DNA of 64,000 nt from Noviherbaspirillum saxi (lineage in GTDB: Bacteria > Pseudomonadota > Gammaproteobacteria > Burkholderiales > Burkholderiaceae_D): the NCBI RefSeq assembly GCF_003591035.1, contig NZ_QYUO01000003.1, positions 310,001-374,000 of the forward strand, read 5' to 3'. Positions 44,324-52,934 of this stretch are shown here, piece by piece; positions within the stretch are counted from its first letter, which is position 1; each line of letters begins with the position of its first letter. The notes below the pieces were generated by a model, which was not told the DNA's origin, searched no databases, and was given only the letters and a program-made list of their open reading frames with translations. The translations under genes and the position numbers were made by a program.

Positions 44324-45307
44324 TTATTGCTGCTCGACTTTCGCTTTGACCGCGATCTGTTTCCACAACTCGATCTCGGTCGCCTGGAAACGACGCATTT
44401 CCTCGGCACCGCCGCTCATCACTTCGGCTCCCTGGCGTTCATAGAACTCGCGGGTTTCCGGCAGGCGGGCAATCTGGGTCAGGAGGGAAGACAGTTTTTC
44501 CGTTTCCGCCTTCGGCGTCTTGGCCGAAACCATCGCACCCACCCAGACATAAGCCTGGTATCCGGGCAACCCGGCTTCAGCGGTGGTCGGTACCTCCGGC
44601 AGTGCCGGGGCACGCCGCTCGGAAGCCACGGCGAGTGCGCGCACCTTGCCGCCCTTGATCAAACCCTGTGCCGCGGTAATGTCTGCAAAGGTCAGGTCGA
44701 CGGTACCGGTGGCGACGCCGGCCAGCGCTTCCGAAGCGCCCTTGTAAGGCACATGCACGGTGCTGACGCCGGCAATATCATTAAAGAGTTCGGCCATCAA
44801 CTGATAGCCGGCGGAGCCGGACGCGTAGTTCAGCTTGCCCGGCTGTGCCTTGGCAGCTTTCACCAGGTCCGATACCGATTTGTAGGGCGAAGCGGGCGGC
44901 ACCGCAAGGACGGCCGGCGCACGCATCATCATCGACAGCGGAGCGAAGTCGGTTTGCGGGTTGTAGGGCAGTTTCTTGAACAGCGCGACATTGACCGCCA
45001 GCGTGGAATTGCTGCCGACGAATACCGTGTAACCATCCGCGGGCGCCGACAATACGTTCTGCACCCCGATAAAGCCGTTCCCGCCCGGGCGGTTTTCCAC
45101 CACGACTGGCTGTCCCGTCAGTTCGGACAGTTTCTTGCCGAAGAAGCGTGCGGAAGTATCGGTGCCGCTGCCTGGCGGAAAAGGCACGACGAACTTGATC
45201 GGGCGGGATGGAAAATCCTGCGCAACCGCCTGCAGCGCCGGCAGCAAGGCAGCGCCACATACGACAGCAGCCGAAAACATCAATCTACGATGTGACTTGT
45301 TTATCAT
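44324..45307 (-). CDS. Bug/TctC-family binding protein
   Basis: This 327-residue periplasmic protein has a signal peptide (MINKSHRRLMFSAAVVCGAA, cut after AVA before QDFPSRP). It carries the Bug motifs IKFVVPFPPGSGTDTSARF, ENRPGGNGFIGVQNVLSAPADGYT and YASGSAGYQLMAELF. It is the second such protein in the operon and differs clearly from the one at 40456, so each may bind a different acid. The start ATG 45307 has GAGGAGA upstream. It lies between an acyl-CoA dehydrogenase and the MDR reductase. Confidence 0.92.
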   Translation of the reverse strand: MINKSHRRLMFSAAVVCGAALLPALQAVAQDFPSRPIKFVVPFPPGSGTDTSARFFGKKLSELTGQPVVVENRPGGNGFIGVQNVLSAPADGYTVFVGSNSTLAVNVALFKKLPYNPQTDFAPLSMMMRAPAVLAVPPASPYKSVSDLVKAAKAQPGKLNYASGSAGYQLMAELFNDIAGVSTVHVPYKGASEALAGVATGTVDLTFADITAAQGLIKGGKVRALAVASERRAPALPEVPTTAEAGLPGYQAYVWVGAMVSAKTPKAETEKLSSLLTQIARLPETREFYERQGAEVMSGGAEEMRRFQATEIELWKQIAVKAKVEQQ

Positions 45308-45354
45308 TTTCAGTCTCCTCTGGGCGTTATCGCCCTGTAGTGAATAAGCGATGG

Positions 45355-46341
45355 TCAAACACTAGCCGAACGCACGAAATCAACGATCCGGTCTTGTCCG
45401 GACTGCAGCAAACTGCGCCCGACAATCTGGTTCCAGTGCGCTTCCGAACCATGCGCGATGCGCCATTCATGCAGGCGGCGGGTCAGCAACTGGAGGTCGT
45501 ATTCCTCGGTTACGCCGATCGCGCCATGCACCGCATGGGAAATCGATGCAACCAGTACCGCAGCTTCGCTGGTACGCGCCTTGGCGATCGCACTTGCAAG
45601 CGGCGGCGGCGTCGGCACACCGGCAGGGAATGCCGCTTCGGCGGCGATCAGCGACGCCGCCACATGCTCGGCCATCACGCTGATCTGGTGCTGGATAGCC
45701 TGGAATTTTCCGATCGACTTGCCGAACTGGGAGCGGTCGTTGGCATATTGCAGCGTCATGTCGAATACCCGGCGCATCGCGCCTGCCAGCAATGCCGCAT
45801 GCAGCGCGGCACCGAAAGCGGACAATGTGCCTGCGGCCAGGTCGGTGTGAATGCTGTCGGCGTCGATCTGCCAGCTCATCGTGGCGACCATGCTGCCGTG
45901 TACTCCGGTCGCTGTCCTTGTCGCGCTCGCGCCGGGCAGAAGCAGCAGGCGGCCTTCATCCTGCGCCAGGACATGATCGGCTATCGTGCCGAACGGCACG
46001 ACCGGACATACGAGACGGCCATCGTTGAGGCGGCGCAATCCCGGCGCGAAGGTCAGCATGCCTTCCGGGATCGTCATCCTGTCCGCCAGCAGCGCGCGTG
46101 CGGCAACGCTTTGCGCCAGCGGCACGGGTATCGCGTAGCCGCCCAGCGCAATCAGAACCGGAAACAATTCAGCCAGCGACAACGCGGCGCCGCCGTCGTT
46201 TTCGGAGGCGAGCAACTCCAGGAAGCCGGCATCACTTATCGCGTTCCACAACACGGCCGGCGATCCACCGGCTTCGATGGCACGCACCACTGCCGGTGTA
46301 CATTGGTCTTTCAGGATTTCTTCGATCGCTTCTGCAAACAT
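45355..46341 (-). CDS. Acyl-CoA dehydrogenase, small-subunit type
   Basis: This 328-residue acyl-CoA dehydrogenase-like protein is shorter than the common 380. The N-terminal helical domain is reduced (MFAEAIEEILKDQ), the FAD-contact loop is weak, and the C-terminal half carries the family's ANDRSQFGKSIGKFQAIQHQISVMAEH and HGAIGVTEEYDLQLLTRRLHEW. Such small forms usually pair with a full-size partner as an alpha2beta2 enzyme, as in steroid side-chain dehydrogenases. The partner is probably the gene just upstream (46353-47510, 11-base gap). Whether it has its own catalytic Glu is uncertain. Confidence 0.87.
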   Translation of the reverse strand: MFAEAIEEILKDQCTPAVVRAIEAGGSPAVLWNAISDAGFLELLASENDGGAALSLAELFPVLIALGGYAIPVPLAQSVAARALLADRMTIPEGMLTFAPGLRRLNDGRLVCPVVPFGTIADHVLAQDEGRLLLLPGASATRTATGVHGSMVATMSWQIDADSIHTDLAAGTLSAFGAALHAALLAGAMRRVFDMTLQYANDRSQFGKSIGKFQAIQHQISVMAEHVAASLIAAEAAFPAGVPTPPPLASAIAKARTSEAAVLVASISHAVHGAIGVTEEYDLQLLTRRLHEWRIAHGSEAHWNQIVGRSLLQSGQDRIVDFVRSASV

Positions 46342-46352
46342 AATGGGTTCCT

Positions 46353-47510
46353 TTAGCGCAAACCGAGTCCGCGCGCGATCATGCCACGCAGGATTTCACG
46401 CGTGCCGCCGCGCAGCGAATACGTCGGGGCCACTTGGCTGACATAGGCAACCGTGCGGTACAGATCGGCATCCACGACGGCCAGCGGATCGGCGGCAATC
46501 GCGGCTTCGATGACGGCCGGAATGCTTTGCTCGAATTCGGTACCGATATCCTTGACCAGTGCTGCTTCGACCACCGGGCTCGCGCCCTGCACTAGCTGGC
46601 TGGTGACCGTCACCGACATGTTGCGCAGCGTCGCTAGATGCGTGGCGAAACGGCCAATGACCGCGACATGGGCTTCGGCGTCTCCGCTGCGGCGCAGGCA
46701 ATCGATCCAGTGATCCAGCAGCATGATGCTGGAGTACAGCCGTTCGGGTCCGCTACGCTCGAACGCAAGCTCGGCTGTCACCTGCTCCCAGCCGCCGCCT
46801 TCCTGACCGATTAATGCATCGTCGGCCAGTTCCACATCGTCGAAGAACACTTCCGAAAAGTGGGCGTCGCCGGCCAGATCGCGAATCGGCCGTATGGTCA
46901 CGCCCGGCAGCGACAGGTCGACAATGAATTGCGACAGGCCGCGCTGACGATCTTCCGGCTTGCCCGAGGTACGTACCAGCGCAATCATGTATTGGCAGCG
47001 CGGTGCATTGGTGGTCCAAATCTTGCGGCCGCTCAGCCGCCAACCCTTGTCAGTGCGAGTGGCGCGCGTGCCGACGCTGGCCAGATCCGAACCCGAATTG
47101 GGTTCGCTCATGCCGATGCAAAAAAATGCCTGGGCAGCGCAAATCTTCGGCAGGTAAAAACGGCGTTGCGCATCGGTGCCGTATTTCAGGATCAGCGGAC
47201 CGCTCTGGCGATCGGCGATCCAGTGCGCGGAAACCGGCGCGCCGGCAACCAGCAATTCTTCCACCAGCACGAAGCGTGAGAAAGCATTCAGGCTGGCGCC
47301 GCCATACTCCTGCGGCAAGGTCATGCCGACCCAGCCGCGTTCGGCCATGGCGCGGCTGAATTCGGCGGAAAAGCCCATCCAGGAACGTGCACGCACATCG
47401 GGCGGCGAATCAGGCATGTGGCTGGCGAGGAAGTCTTTGACTTCCTCGCGAAACGCTTCAGCTTCAGGCGGAAGACTGGCCAGCCGGAAATGATTGAGCA
47501 GAGCGGTCAT
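46353..47510 (-). CDS. Acyl-CoA dehydrogenase, full-size subunit
   Basis: This 385-residue acyl-CoA dehydrogenase has GMTLPQEYGG, the FAD-binding MSEPNSGSDLASVGTRA and DKGWRLSGRKIWTTNAP, and the C-terminal SLRGGTREILRGMIARGLGL, where Glu in GTREI is the expected base. Together with the small subunit downstream it probably forms a heteromeric enzyme that desaturates the CoA ester made by the CoA-transferase(s). An AAGGAAA site precedes ATG 47510. Electrons would go to EtfAB (32106-33816). Confidence 0.9.
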   Translation of the reverse strand: MTALLNHFRLASLPPEAEAFREEVKDFLASHMPDSPPDVRARSWMGFSAEFSRAMAERGWVGMTLPQEYGGASLNAFSRFVLVEELLVAGAPVSAHWIADRQSGPLILKYGTDAQRRFYLPKICAAQAFFCIGMSEPNSGSDLASVGTRATRTDKGWRLSGRKIWTTNAPRCQYMIALVRTSGKPEDRQRGLSQFIVDLSLPGVTIRPIRDLAGDAHFSEVFFDDVELADDALIGQEGGGWEQVTAELAFERSGPERLYSSIMLLDHWIDCLRRSGDAEAHVAVIGRFATHLATLRNMSVTVTSQLVQGASPVVEAALVKDIGTEFEQSIPAVIEAAIAADPLAVVDADLYRTVAYVSQVAPTYSLRGGTREILRGMIARGLGLR

Positions 47511-47585
47511 CGCGGCGCTTTCCTTTTATGAATGGCTAACTGCATGCTGTGGTCCTTAGGCGCGGTGTATTAGCTTGTCGGGGCA

Positions 47586-48809
47586 TCAGACGACGCCTTG
47601 TTCTTTCAGTTCGGCGATGCGTTCCGGCGACAGGCCCAAGCGCGTGCCGAGCACTTCATCGGTGTGTTCGCCCAGCGTCGGGGCGGCACGTTTATACCGG
47701 ATCGGCGTATCGGAAAAGCGGATCGGATTGGCAAGGTTGGGGACCTCTCTGCCGACAGGATGCGGCAGCGACAACTTCATCTGGCGATGCTGCACATGCG
47801 GATCTTCAAATACCTGCTGCATGTTGTTGATCGGCCCACAAGGTACATTGGCCGCTTCCATTTTTTGCACCCATTCGCTCATGCTGCATGCGAGCATGGC
47901 TTCCGCGATGTGAGGAATCAAGGCGTGGCGGTTGACGTTGCGCAGCCCCACCGTGGTAAAGCGCGGATCGACCGCCAGATCGGGTCGCCCGATCACTTCG
48001 CAAAAAGCGCGATACTGCGAGTCATTGCCGACCGCCACGATCACTTCCCCTTCGCTGCAGCGAAACACCTGGTACGGCACCATGTTGGGATGGGCATTGC
48101 CCATGCGCTGAGGGATCTTGCCGGACATGAAGTAATTGAGCGCCTGGTAGCCGTTGATCGCAACGATGCAATCGAGCAGGGCCATGTCGATGTATTGCCC
48201 CTTGCCGCTCACATGGCGATGTTCGAGCGCGGCCAGAATGGCGGTCGTCGCATACATGCCGGTCAACAGATCGGAAATGGCGATGCCGCTCTTGACGGGA
48301 CCGCCGCCCGGTTCGCCGTCGGCTTGTCCGGTAATGCTCATCAGCCCGCCCATGCCCTGGAACACAAAATCGTAACCCGGCAGCGACGCATAGGGGCCGG
48401 TCTGGCCGAAACCGGTGATCGAGCAATAGACCAGGCGCGGGTTGAGTGCCTGCAAGTCTTCGTATGCAAGGCCATACCGCGCCAGGGTGCCTACCTTGTA
48501 GTTTTCCACCAGGACGTCGGCGTCGCGCGCCAGTTCGCGCACGATGCGCTGGCCTTCGGCGGAAGCGAGATCGACGGTGATCGACTTCTTGCCGCGGTTC
48601 GTGCTCAGGTAATACGCCGCATCGCTGGTGTCGCGCCCTTCCGCATCTTTCAGGAACGGCGGCCCCCAGCCTCGCGTGTCATCGCCCGCGCCGGGTCGTT
48701 CCACCTTGATGACCTCCGCGCCCATATCGGCCAGATTCTGGGTCGCCCATGGACCGGCGAGAACGCGGGTAAGGTCGAGCACTTTCAGATGTCCCAAAGC
48801 CGTCTTCAT
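47586..48809 (-). CDS. CaiB/BaiF-type (family III) CoA-transferase
   Basis: This 407-residue family III CoA-transferase starts MKTALGHLKVLDLTRVLAGPWATQNLADMGAEVIKVERP and has GDDTRGWGPPF, STNRGKKSITVDL and the nucleophile Asp in LPGYDFVFQGMGG. The C-terminal EHTDEVLG is typical. ATG 48809 has AGGGA upstream; the frame is open further but without support. It is the first gene of the operon that runs to 40456 and is divergent from the crotonase at 49086. It would activate the pathway's acid, probably from succinyl-CoA or acetyl-CoA. Confidence 0.92.
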   Translation of the reverse strand: MKTALGHLKVLDLTRVLAGPWATQNLADMGAEVIKVERPGAGDDTRGWGPPFLKDAEGRDTSDAAYYLSTNRGKKSITVDLASAEGQRIVRELARDADVLVENYKVGTLARYGLAYEDLQALNPRLVYCSITGFGQTGPYASLPGYDFVFQGMGGLMSITGQADGEPGGGPVKSGIAISDLLTGMYATTAILAALEHRHVSGKGQYIDMALLDCIVAINGYQALNYFMSGKIPQRMGNAHPNMVPYQVFRCSEGEVIVAVGNDSQYRAFCEVIGRPDLAVDPRFTTVGLRNVNRHALIPHIAEAMLACSMSEWVQKMEAANVPCGPINNMQQVFEDPHVQHRQMKLSLPHPVGREVPNLANPIRFSDTPIRYKRAAPTLGEHTDEVLGTRLGLSPERIAELKEQGVV

Positions 48810-48908
48810 TAATGTTCCCTGTATCGTTGCGCTGCTGAAAGCCGCACTGCCAATGTGCAAAGAATAGTGCTGACGCGAACCGTCAGTCCAATATTAATTT
48901 TCTGTAAA

Positions 48909-48929
48909 TTGATATTGAATCGGTATCAA
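48909..48929. promoter_or_regulatory. Candidate LysR-type operator in the divergent promoter
   Basis: TTGATA-N9-TATCAA is an inverted repeat between the divergent CoA-transferase and crotonase genes. LysR-type regulators bind such interrupted dyads (T-N11-A type), and a LysR gene follows the crotonase. A further TTGATATTGG lies near 49017-49026. The assignment is by position and symmetry only. Confidence 0.45.
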
Positions 48930-49085
48930 GTCTGTGTGCCATGCTGCGAAGCAGCATGATTATTTGCCGCTATATAAAGAAGCGAGCAATATCTGATCAG
49001 TATCGGATGAATCGTTTTTGATATTGGACATTCCTATCCGCCTTCAATAATCTTGTTTCCCATCCAATACCAACAGGAGATATGC

Positions 49086-49880
49086 ATGGCCGAATTTTTA
49101 CGCTACGAACAAGATGGACATATCGTTACCCTGACGATGAACGAACCGGACCGTCGCAATCCACTGACCGGCAATACCGCAGTGCCTGAGTTTCTTGCCG
49201 CAATCGCGCGCATCGAAAACGACCGCAGCGTGCGTGCAGTGATTCTTACCGGCGCCGGCAAAGCCTTTTCTTCCGGCGGCGACATCAAGGATATGGAGCG
49301 GCAGGCTTCCGGCCAAGTCACCGGCATGCAGATACGCCAGGAATACCGCCAGGGCATTCAGCGTTTGCCGCTGGCGCTGTTCAACCTGGAAGTGCCGGTG
49401 ATTGCCGCGGTCAATGGTGCAGCCATCGGCGCGGGGCTTGACCTTGCCTGCATGTGCGATATCCGTATTGCATCCGGACATGCCAAGTTCGCCGAAAGCT
49501 TTGTCAAACTGGGGATCATCCCCGGCGATGGCGGCGCCTGGCTGTTGCCGCGCCTGATCGGCCTGTCACGTGCAGCGGAAATGACCTTCACCGGCCAGGT
49601 GATCGATGCCGAACAGGCGCTCGCGTGGAATCTGGTATCCCGGGTGGTCGCGCCAGAAGACTTGTTGCCGATTGCGCGCACGTTGGCTGAGCAGATCGCC
49701 GCCAATCCGCCGCATGCGGTGCGCATGGCCAAGCGCCTCCTGCGCGAAGGCATTCATGCGCGCCTCGATACGCTGCTGGAAATGTCGGCCGCGTTCCAGG
49801 CGTTGTCGCACCAGACGAGCGACCACAGAGAAGCAGTGGCTGCCTTTCTGGAAAAGCGCGAACCGGTGTTCAAGGGCTGA
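49086..49880 (+). CDS. Crotonase-family protein (enoyl-CoA hydratase/isomerase-like)
   Basis: This 264-residue crotonase-fold protein has oxyanion-hole segments SSGGDIKDME and NGAAIGAGLDLACMCD. Both usual catalytic glutamates are replaced: Asp stands at the first site (GLDLA) and the second falls in AESFVKLGIIPGDGG without Glu in place, so ordinary hydratase activity is not assured; hydrolase, isomerase or lyase chemistry is possible. ATG 49086 is preceded by AGGAGA. It is transcribed away from the CoA-transferase operon and is followed by the LysR gene, so it is most likely part of the same pathway. Confidence 0.88.
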   Translation: MAEFLRYEQDGHIVTLTMNEPDRRNPLTGNTAVPEFLAAIARIENDRSVRAVILTGAGKAFSSGGDIKDMERQASGQVTGMQIRQEYRQGIQRLPLALFNLEVPVIAAVNGAAIGAGLDLACMCDIRIASGHAKFAESFVKLGIIPGDGGAWLLPRLIGLSRAAEMTFTGQVIDAEQALAWNLVSRVVAPEDLLPIARTLAEQIAANPPHAVRMAKRLLREGIHARLDTLLEMSAAFQALSHQTSDHREAVAAFLEKREPVFKG

Positions 49881-49953
49881 CGCAGATTCGATGCGCGATC
49901 CTGTGGCACAGGGCAAAGCGGTTATACTGCGGGCCTACGAGAATGCCCCGACC

Positions 49954-50862
49954 ATGGATCTGCGCCGTATCCGTCACTTTGTCGTCCTTGCCGAGACGCT
50001 GAACTTCCGGCGCGCCGCGGAAAGGCTGCACATGGCCCAGCCGCCGCTGTCCGTCTCCATCCAAAAGCTGGAAGCGGAACTCGGCACCAAGCTCTTCGTT
50101 CGCGCCCCCAACGGCGTCAGCCTGACGCCCAGCGGGGAAGCCGCCTTGGCCGAAGCGCGGCGCCTGCTGTTCCATGGCAGCCAGTTCGCGCAGATCGCCC
50201 AGAGCGCGTCCGACGGCACCGGCGGCACGCTGCAGGTCGGCTTCGTCGGTTCCACTACTTTCGGCATGCTGCAAAAGCTGGTGCCCCTGTTCCGCGCCGA
50301 ATATCCCGGCGTGGAATTGATCTTGCGGGAAGCAACCTCAGCCCGCATCGTCCAGATGGTGGAAGAGGATTCGCTCGACGTGGGCCTGGTGCGCACCCCC
50401 TTGCTGCGCAGCTCGGCCGCCACTCTGGTGCCGCTGGAACGCGATCAATTCATCGCTGCGCTGCCGCGCTCCAATCGTCTGGTCAACAAGGGCCTGCTTG
50501 CCCTCGGCGACCTTGCCGAAGAATCCTTCATCATGTACGCCCGGACCGAAGCGGCCGGCCTGCATGGCGCCGCGATGCTGGCCTGCCAGCAGGCCGGCTT
50601 CCTTCCCCGCATCACGCAGGAAGCGGTGCAGGTGCAAACCGTGCTCGCGCTGGTGGAAAGCGGCCTGGGTGTCGCGCTTGTACCTTCAGTGATGCAACGC
50701 TTCGTCAATGACAAGATCGTGTACCGTGCGTTGACGGATTTTCCCGCATCGGCCGAGATCGGCCTGGCCCTGATCTATCTGCCGCAACGCGAAACCCCTG
50801 CGGCACGGCACTTCCGCATGCTTGCCTGCCGCGAGTTTCCGGTACCAGGCAGAGGGATGTGA
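49954..50862 (+). CDS. LysR-type transcriptional regulator
   Basis: This 302-residue regulator has the winged helix-turn-helix at the N-terminus (MDLRRIRHFVVLAETLNFRRAAERLHMAQPPLSVSIQKLE) and a periplasmic-binding-like effector domain (LQVGFVGSTTFGMLQKLVPLFRAEYPGVELILREATS). I chose ATG 49954 because LysR proteins start just before this helix; ATG 49891 would add 21 residues. It follows the crotonase gene by about 70 bases and probably controls both divergent units. The effector may be an acid or CoA ester of the pathway. Confidence 0.92.
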   Translation: MDLRRIRHFVVLAETLNFRRAAERLHMAQPPLSVSIQKLEAELGTKLFVRAPNGVSLTPSGEAALAEARRLLFHGSQFAQIAQSASDGTGGTLQVGFVGSTTFGMLQKLVPLFRAEYPGVELILREATSARIVQMVEEDSLDVGLVRTPLLRSSAATLVPLERDQFIAALPRSNRLVNKGLLALGDLAEESFIMYARTEAAGLHGAAMLACQQAGFLPRITQEAVQVQTVLALVESGLGVALVPSVMQRFVNDKIVYRALTDFPASAEIGLALIYLPQRETPAARHFRMLACREFPVPGRGM

Positions 50863-50928
50863 CGAACCGAACAGATGCAATGGACAGGAAAGCTGGCGGT
50901 TTGGGCTGCGGTCGCTTCGTAGCGGCGT

Positions 50929-51918
50929 TCATTGCTCCCTTATCCAGACCAGTTTGGTACTTGCCCCGTTGCGTTCGATCAGGGCCTGCACCTCTAGTGC
51001 AGACCGGTTCATGCGCACCTTGCTGTGGACCAGAAAATACTCGGATGCCACCGCAAGTTCGCCGCTCGACAGCTTGGCAGCCCGTCCGGGCAGGCGTTGG
51101 GAAATATCGGCTAGATCGCGAAAGCTGGCCGTCTTGCGAGCGGTGAGCAGCACATACGCGTCCGCAACAGAGAGTGTGTCAATTCTCGCAGCCAGCACCT
51201 CGGCGGATGCGGTGTTGGCATTCACCGGGGTCACGCGCGGCAGGAATACGACGAACTCCCTTAACTTGATGATCATGTCCGGCGTAAATCCCGGTACCAC
51301 GAGCAGATCGTCGATCTGCCCCAGCGGCATGGGATGCGGCACGCCGCCCGCAGCCGCGCCGACCGCAGGCTTACGCTGCGAGGCAGCCATCGCCTCGGCG
51401 GTCGCCATCGCCAGCGCCGGGCTGACCTGCAGGTTGCCCAGCAGCCGCTCGAACACCGCGACCTCCTTGCGGTTGATCGACCCGCCCACCGACAGATTGG
51501 AGAGGTTATAACGGGACTGCGCATCGACGATGTTTCCCGACAAGGTAGCGCCGGACGCATCGGTGTCGGCCTTGCCGTTTTCCACGAATTGATCAAGCCG
51601 GGTCGCTGTCAGTGGCACCGCCCAAGGCTCATCGAGGGTGTCGGCCTTGGAATACCTTGCATCCTCGTGCAGAATCAACTCGGCCCAGTCCAGCGCGCCG
51701 CGCAACATCCACTGTTTTTGCAGTTGCAGCCTCTGGTTCTCAATGAAGCGCACCTGCACCTGCTGTTGCCAGAACAGGTTAGCGACAACGGTCATGGCCA
51801 GCGTCGTGAGCAGCAGCGCAGTGACCACAGCGACGCCGCGCTGACGCACGCTGCGCAGGCCCGGCTCCCGCATGCGATTGGTCCGACGCCTGACGCAGCA
51901 CGAAGCGCTTTGCTTCAT
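50929..51918 (-). CDS. gspK: Orphan GspK-like minor pseudopilin
   Basis: This 329-residue protein has a type III (prepilin-like) signal, RQRG before VAVVTALLLTTLAM, and the large GspK periplasmic domain: YNLSNL after DAQSR, LLVVPGFTPDMI, VNANTASAEVLAA and a final segment on residue-level inspection typical of type II secretion protein K. GspK caps the pseudopilus together with GspI and GspJ. None of those, nor any other gsp gene, is in the window, so it is separated from the usual operon or serves a different pilin-like assembly. ATG 51918 has AGGAGA. It lies 201 bases after the Cys-rich gene on the same strand. Confidence 0.82.
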   Translation of the reverse strand: MKQSASCCVRRRTNRMREPGLRSVRQRGVAVVTALLLTTLAMTVVANLFWQQQVQVRFIENQRLQLQKQWMLRGALDWAELILHEDARYSKADTLDEPWAVPLTATRLDQFVENGKADTDASGATLSGNIVDAQSRYNLSNLSVGGSINRKEVAVFERLLGNLQVSPALAMATAEAMAASQRKPAVGAAAGGVPHPMPLGQIDDLLVVPGFTPDMIIKLREFVVFLPRVTPVNANTASAEVLAARIDTLSVADAYVLLTARKTASFRDLADISQRLPGRAAKLSSGELAVASEYFLVHSKVRMNRSALEVQALIERNGASTKLVWIREQ

Positions 51919-52119
51919 GGATGTCTCCTGCTGCGGAAATGAAGACCATGCCTGGAACTGCCCTTGTGCGCATTACAGGCTTCCCGAAAGGCGCAAATGG
52001 GTGAGCTGGTAACAGCCGCCCCTTATATCAATCCGGACCTTAGGGAGCGACTGCCCTAGTAAAAACTGCCTCCTTTGCCGTGGCGGGTATCGGCCACGGC
52101 GGGTAAGCCAGAGTCAAAA

Positions 52120-52881
52120 TCAACAGAGAGGAAACGGAAATGGATTTAATGAGCACTGGGCAGGACCGTTGAACGGACGGGATTGGCCTGCGCACTGCGC
52201 CGTACAAAATGCGTTTCTGTCAGCTTCACTCATGGCTAGACAGTTGTCAAAGCAGGCATAGATGCCGAAGTCTTGCGGGTTGGGAAAAGTCGTGCATTGG
52301 CAGAATATATGATTCAGCGTAGTGCAAGCCCCGTCAGAACATATCCCGTAACAACACGTTCCATTGCAAAGCGTCGCGCCGGACGGGCATCCGCAAGCTC
52401 CGCTGATACAGGGTTGTCCCGAGGGGCAGCATGTTTGGCCACAACCCGTTTCGCCACTATTGCAACAAATGTTATTACTGCATACCTTGCCACTGGCACA
52501 GCATGTCCCGCTGCAGCAGGCAATGCCTGCGTTACAGTAGGAAGCGCCGCAGCAGGCAGCACCGCTCGGGGCACAAACAAATGCGCCGAACTGGCCGCAG
52601 ATTCGATTGGTGTCGCCATTGCACTGCAGGCAGACATTCATGCATTGTTGCCGACTCCTTGGGTTGGTGGAGTTCCTGGAGCAGAAATTGCTGCAGGCTT
52701 GGTTAGCACTTCCGCCGCCGCTTCCGCCTCCACCTGGCGTTCCGGGCGGCTTGGCACCGTATCCTACGAGCGGTGTGCCGAGCAGCATGCCGCCCACTAT
52801 CCCACTCAGCCATCGCAGCGCCTCACGCCGCGTCTGTTCCGTTGCCATGGCTTTGGCAACGACATCAAATTTGTGGTCCAT
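52120..52881 (-). CDS. Cysteine-rich Tat-exported protein of unknown function (36 cysteines)
   Basis: This 253-residue protein has a basic N-terminus with TRREALRWLSG followed by a hydrophobic stretch (GIVGGMLLGTPLVGYG), consistent with a twin-arginine signal. A Gly-rich spacer leads to a mature part of about 190 residues with 36 cysteines, many as CC pairs in short repeats (ACCGASYC, ACCSGTCC, ICCNSG, TCCPSGQPC, GTCCYG). The first five lie in a CxxxC/CxxxCxxC arrangement. I do not recognise a named family; the repeats are disulfide- or metal-like. ATG 52881 has AGGAGA upstream. The gene directly upstream encodes a double redoxin, suggesting that its disulfides need dedicated handling. Confidence 0.8.
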   Translation of the reverse strand: MDHKFDVVAKAMATEQTRREALRWLSGIVGGMLLGTPLVGYGAKPPGTPGGGGSGGGSANQACSNFCSRNSTNPRSRQQCMNVCLQCNGDTNRICGQFGAFVCAPSGAACCGASYCNAGIACCSGTCCASGKVCSNNICCNSGETGCGQTCCPSGQPCISGACGCPSGATLCNGTCCYGICSDGACTTLNHIFCQCTTFPNPQDFGIYACFDNCLAMSEADRNAFCTAQCAGQSRPFNGPAQCSLNPFPFPLC

Positions 52882-52934
52882 GATGCATCTCCTGTGAAAT
52901 GGACCACTCCCTGCCAATTGTTCTTTGGATCGAT

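Noticed and set aside
40456..45307. Complete tripartite tricarboxylate transporter
   Set aside because: Only the binding proteins (Bug/TctC type) are present; no TctA or TctB membrane subunit can be found in the window.
47598..48812. Long + strand frame opposite the CoA-transferase (and 45208-46356 opposite an acyl-CoA dehydrogenase)
   Set aside because: Both are shadows of minus-strand genes with full motifs.
52120..52881. Methylamine dehydrogenase light chain
   Set aside because: The Tat-like signal and many cysteines suggested it, but the CC-rich repeats and count of 36 do not fit, the tryptophan pair that forms TTQ is not seen, and no other mau genes are near.
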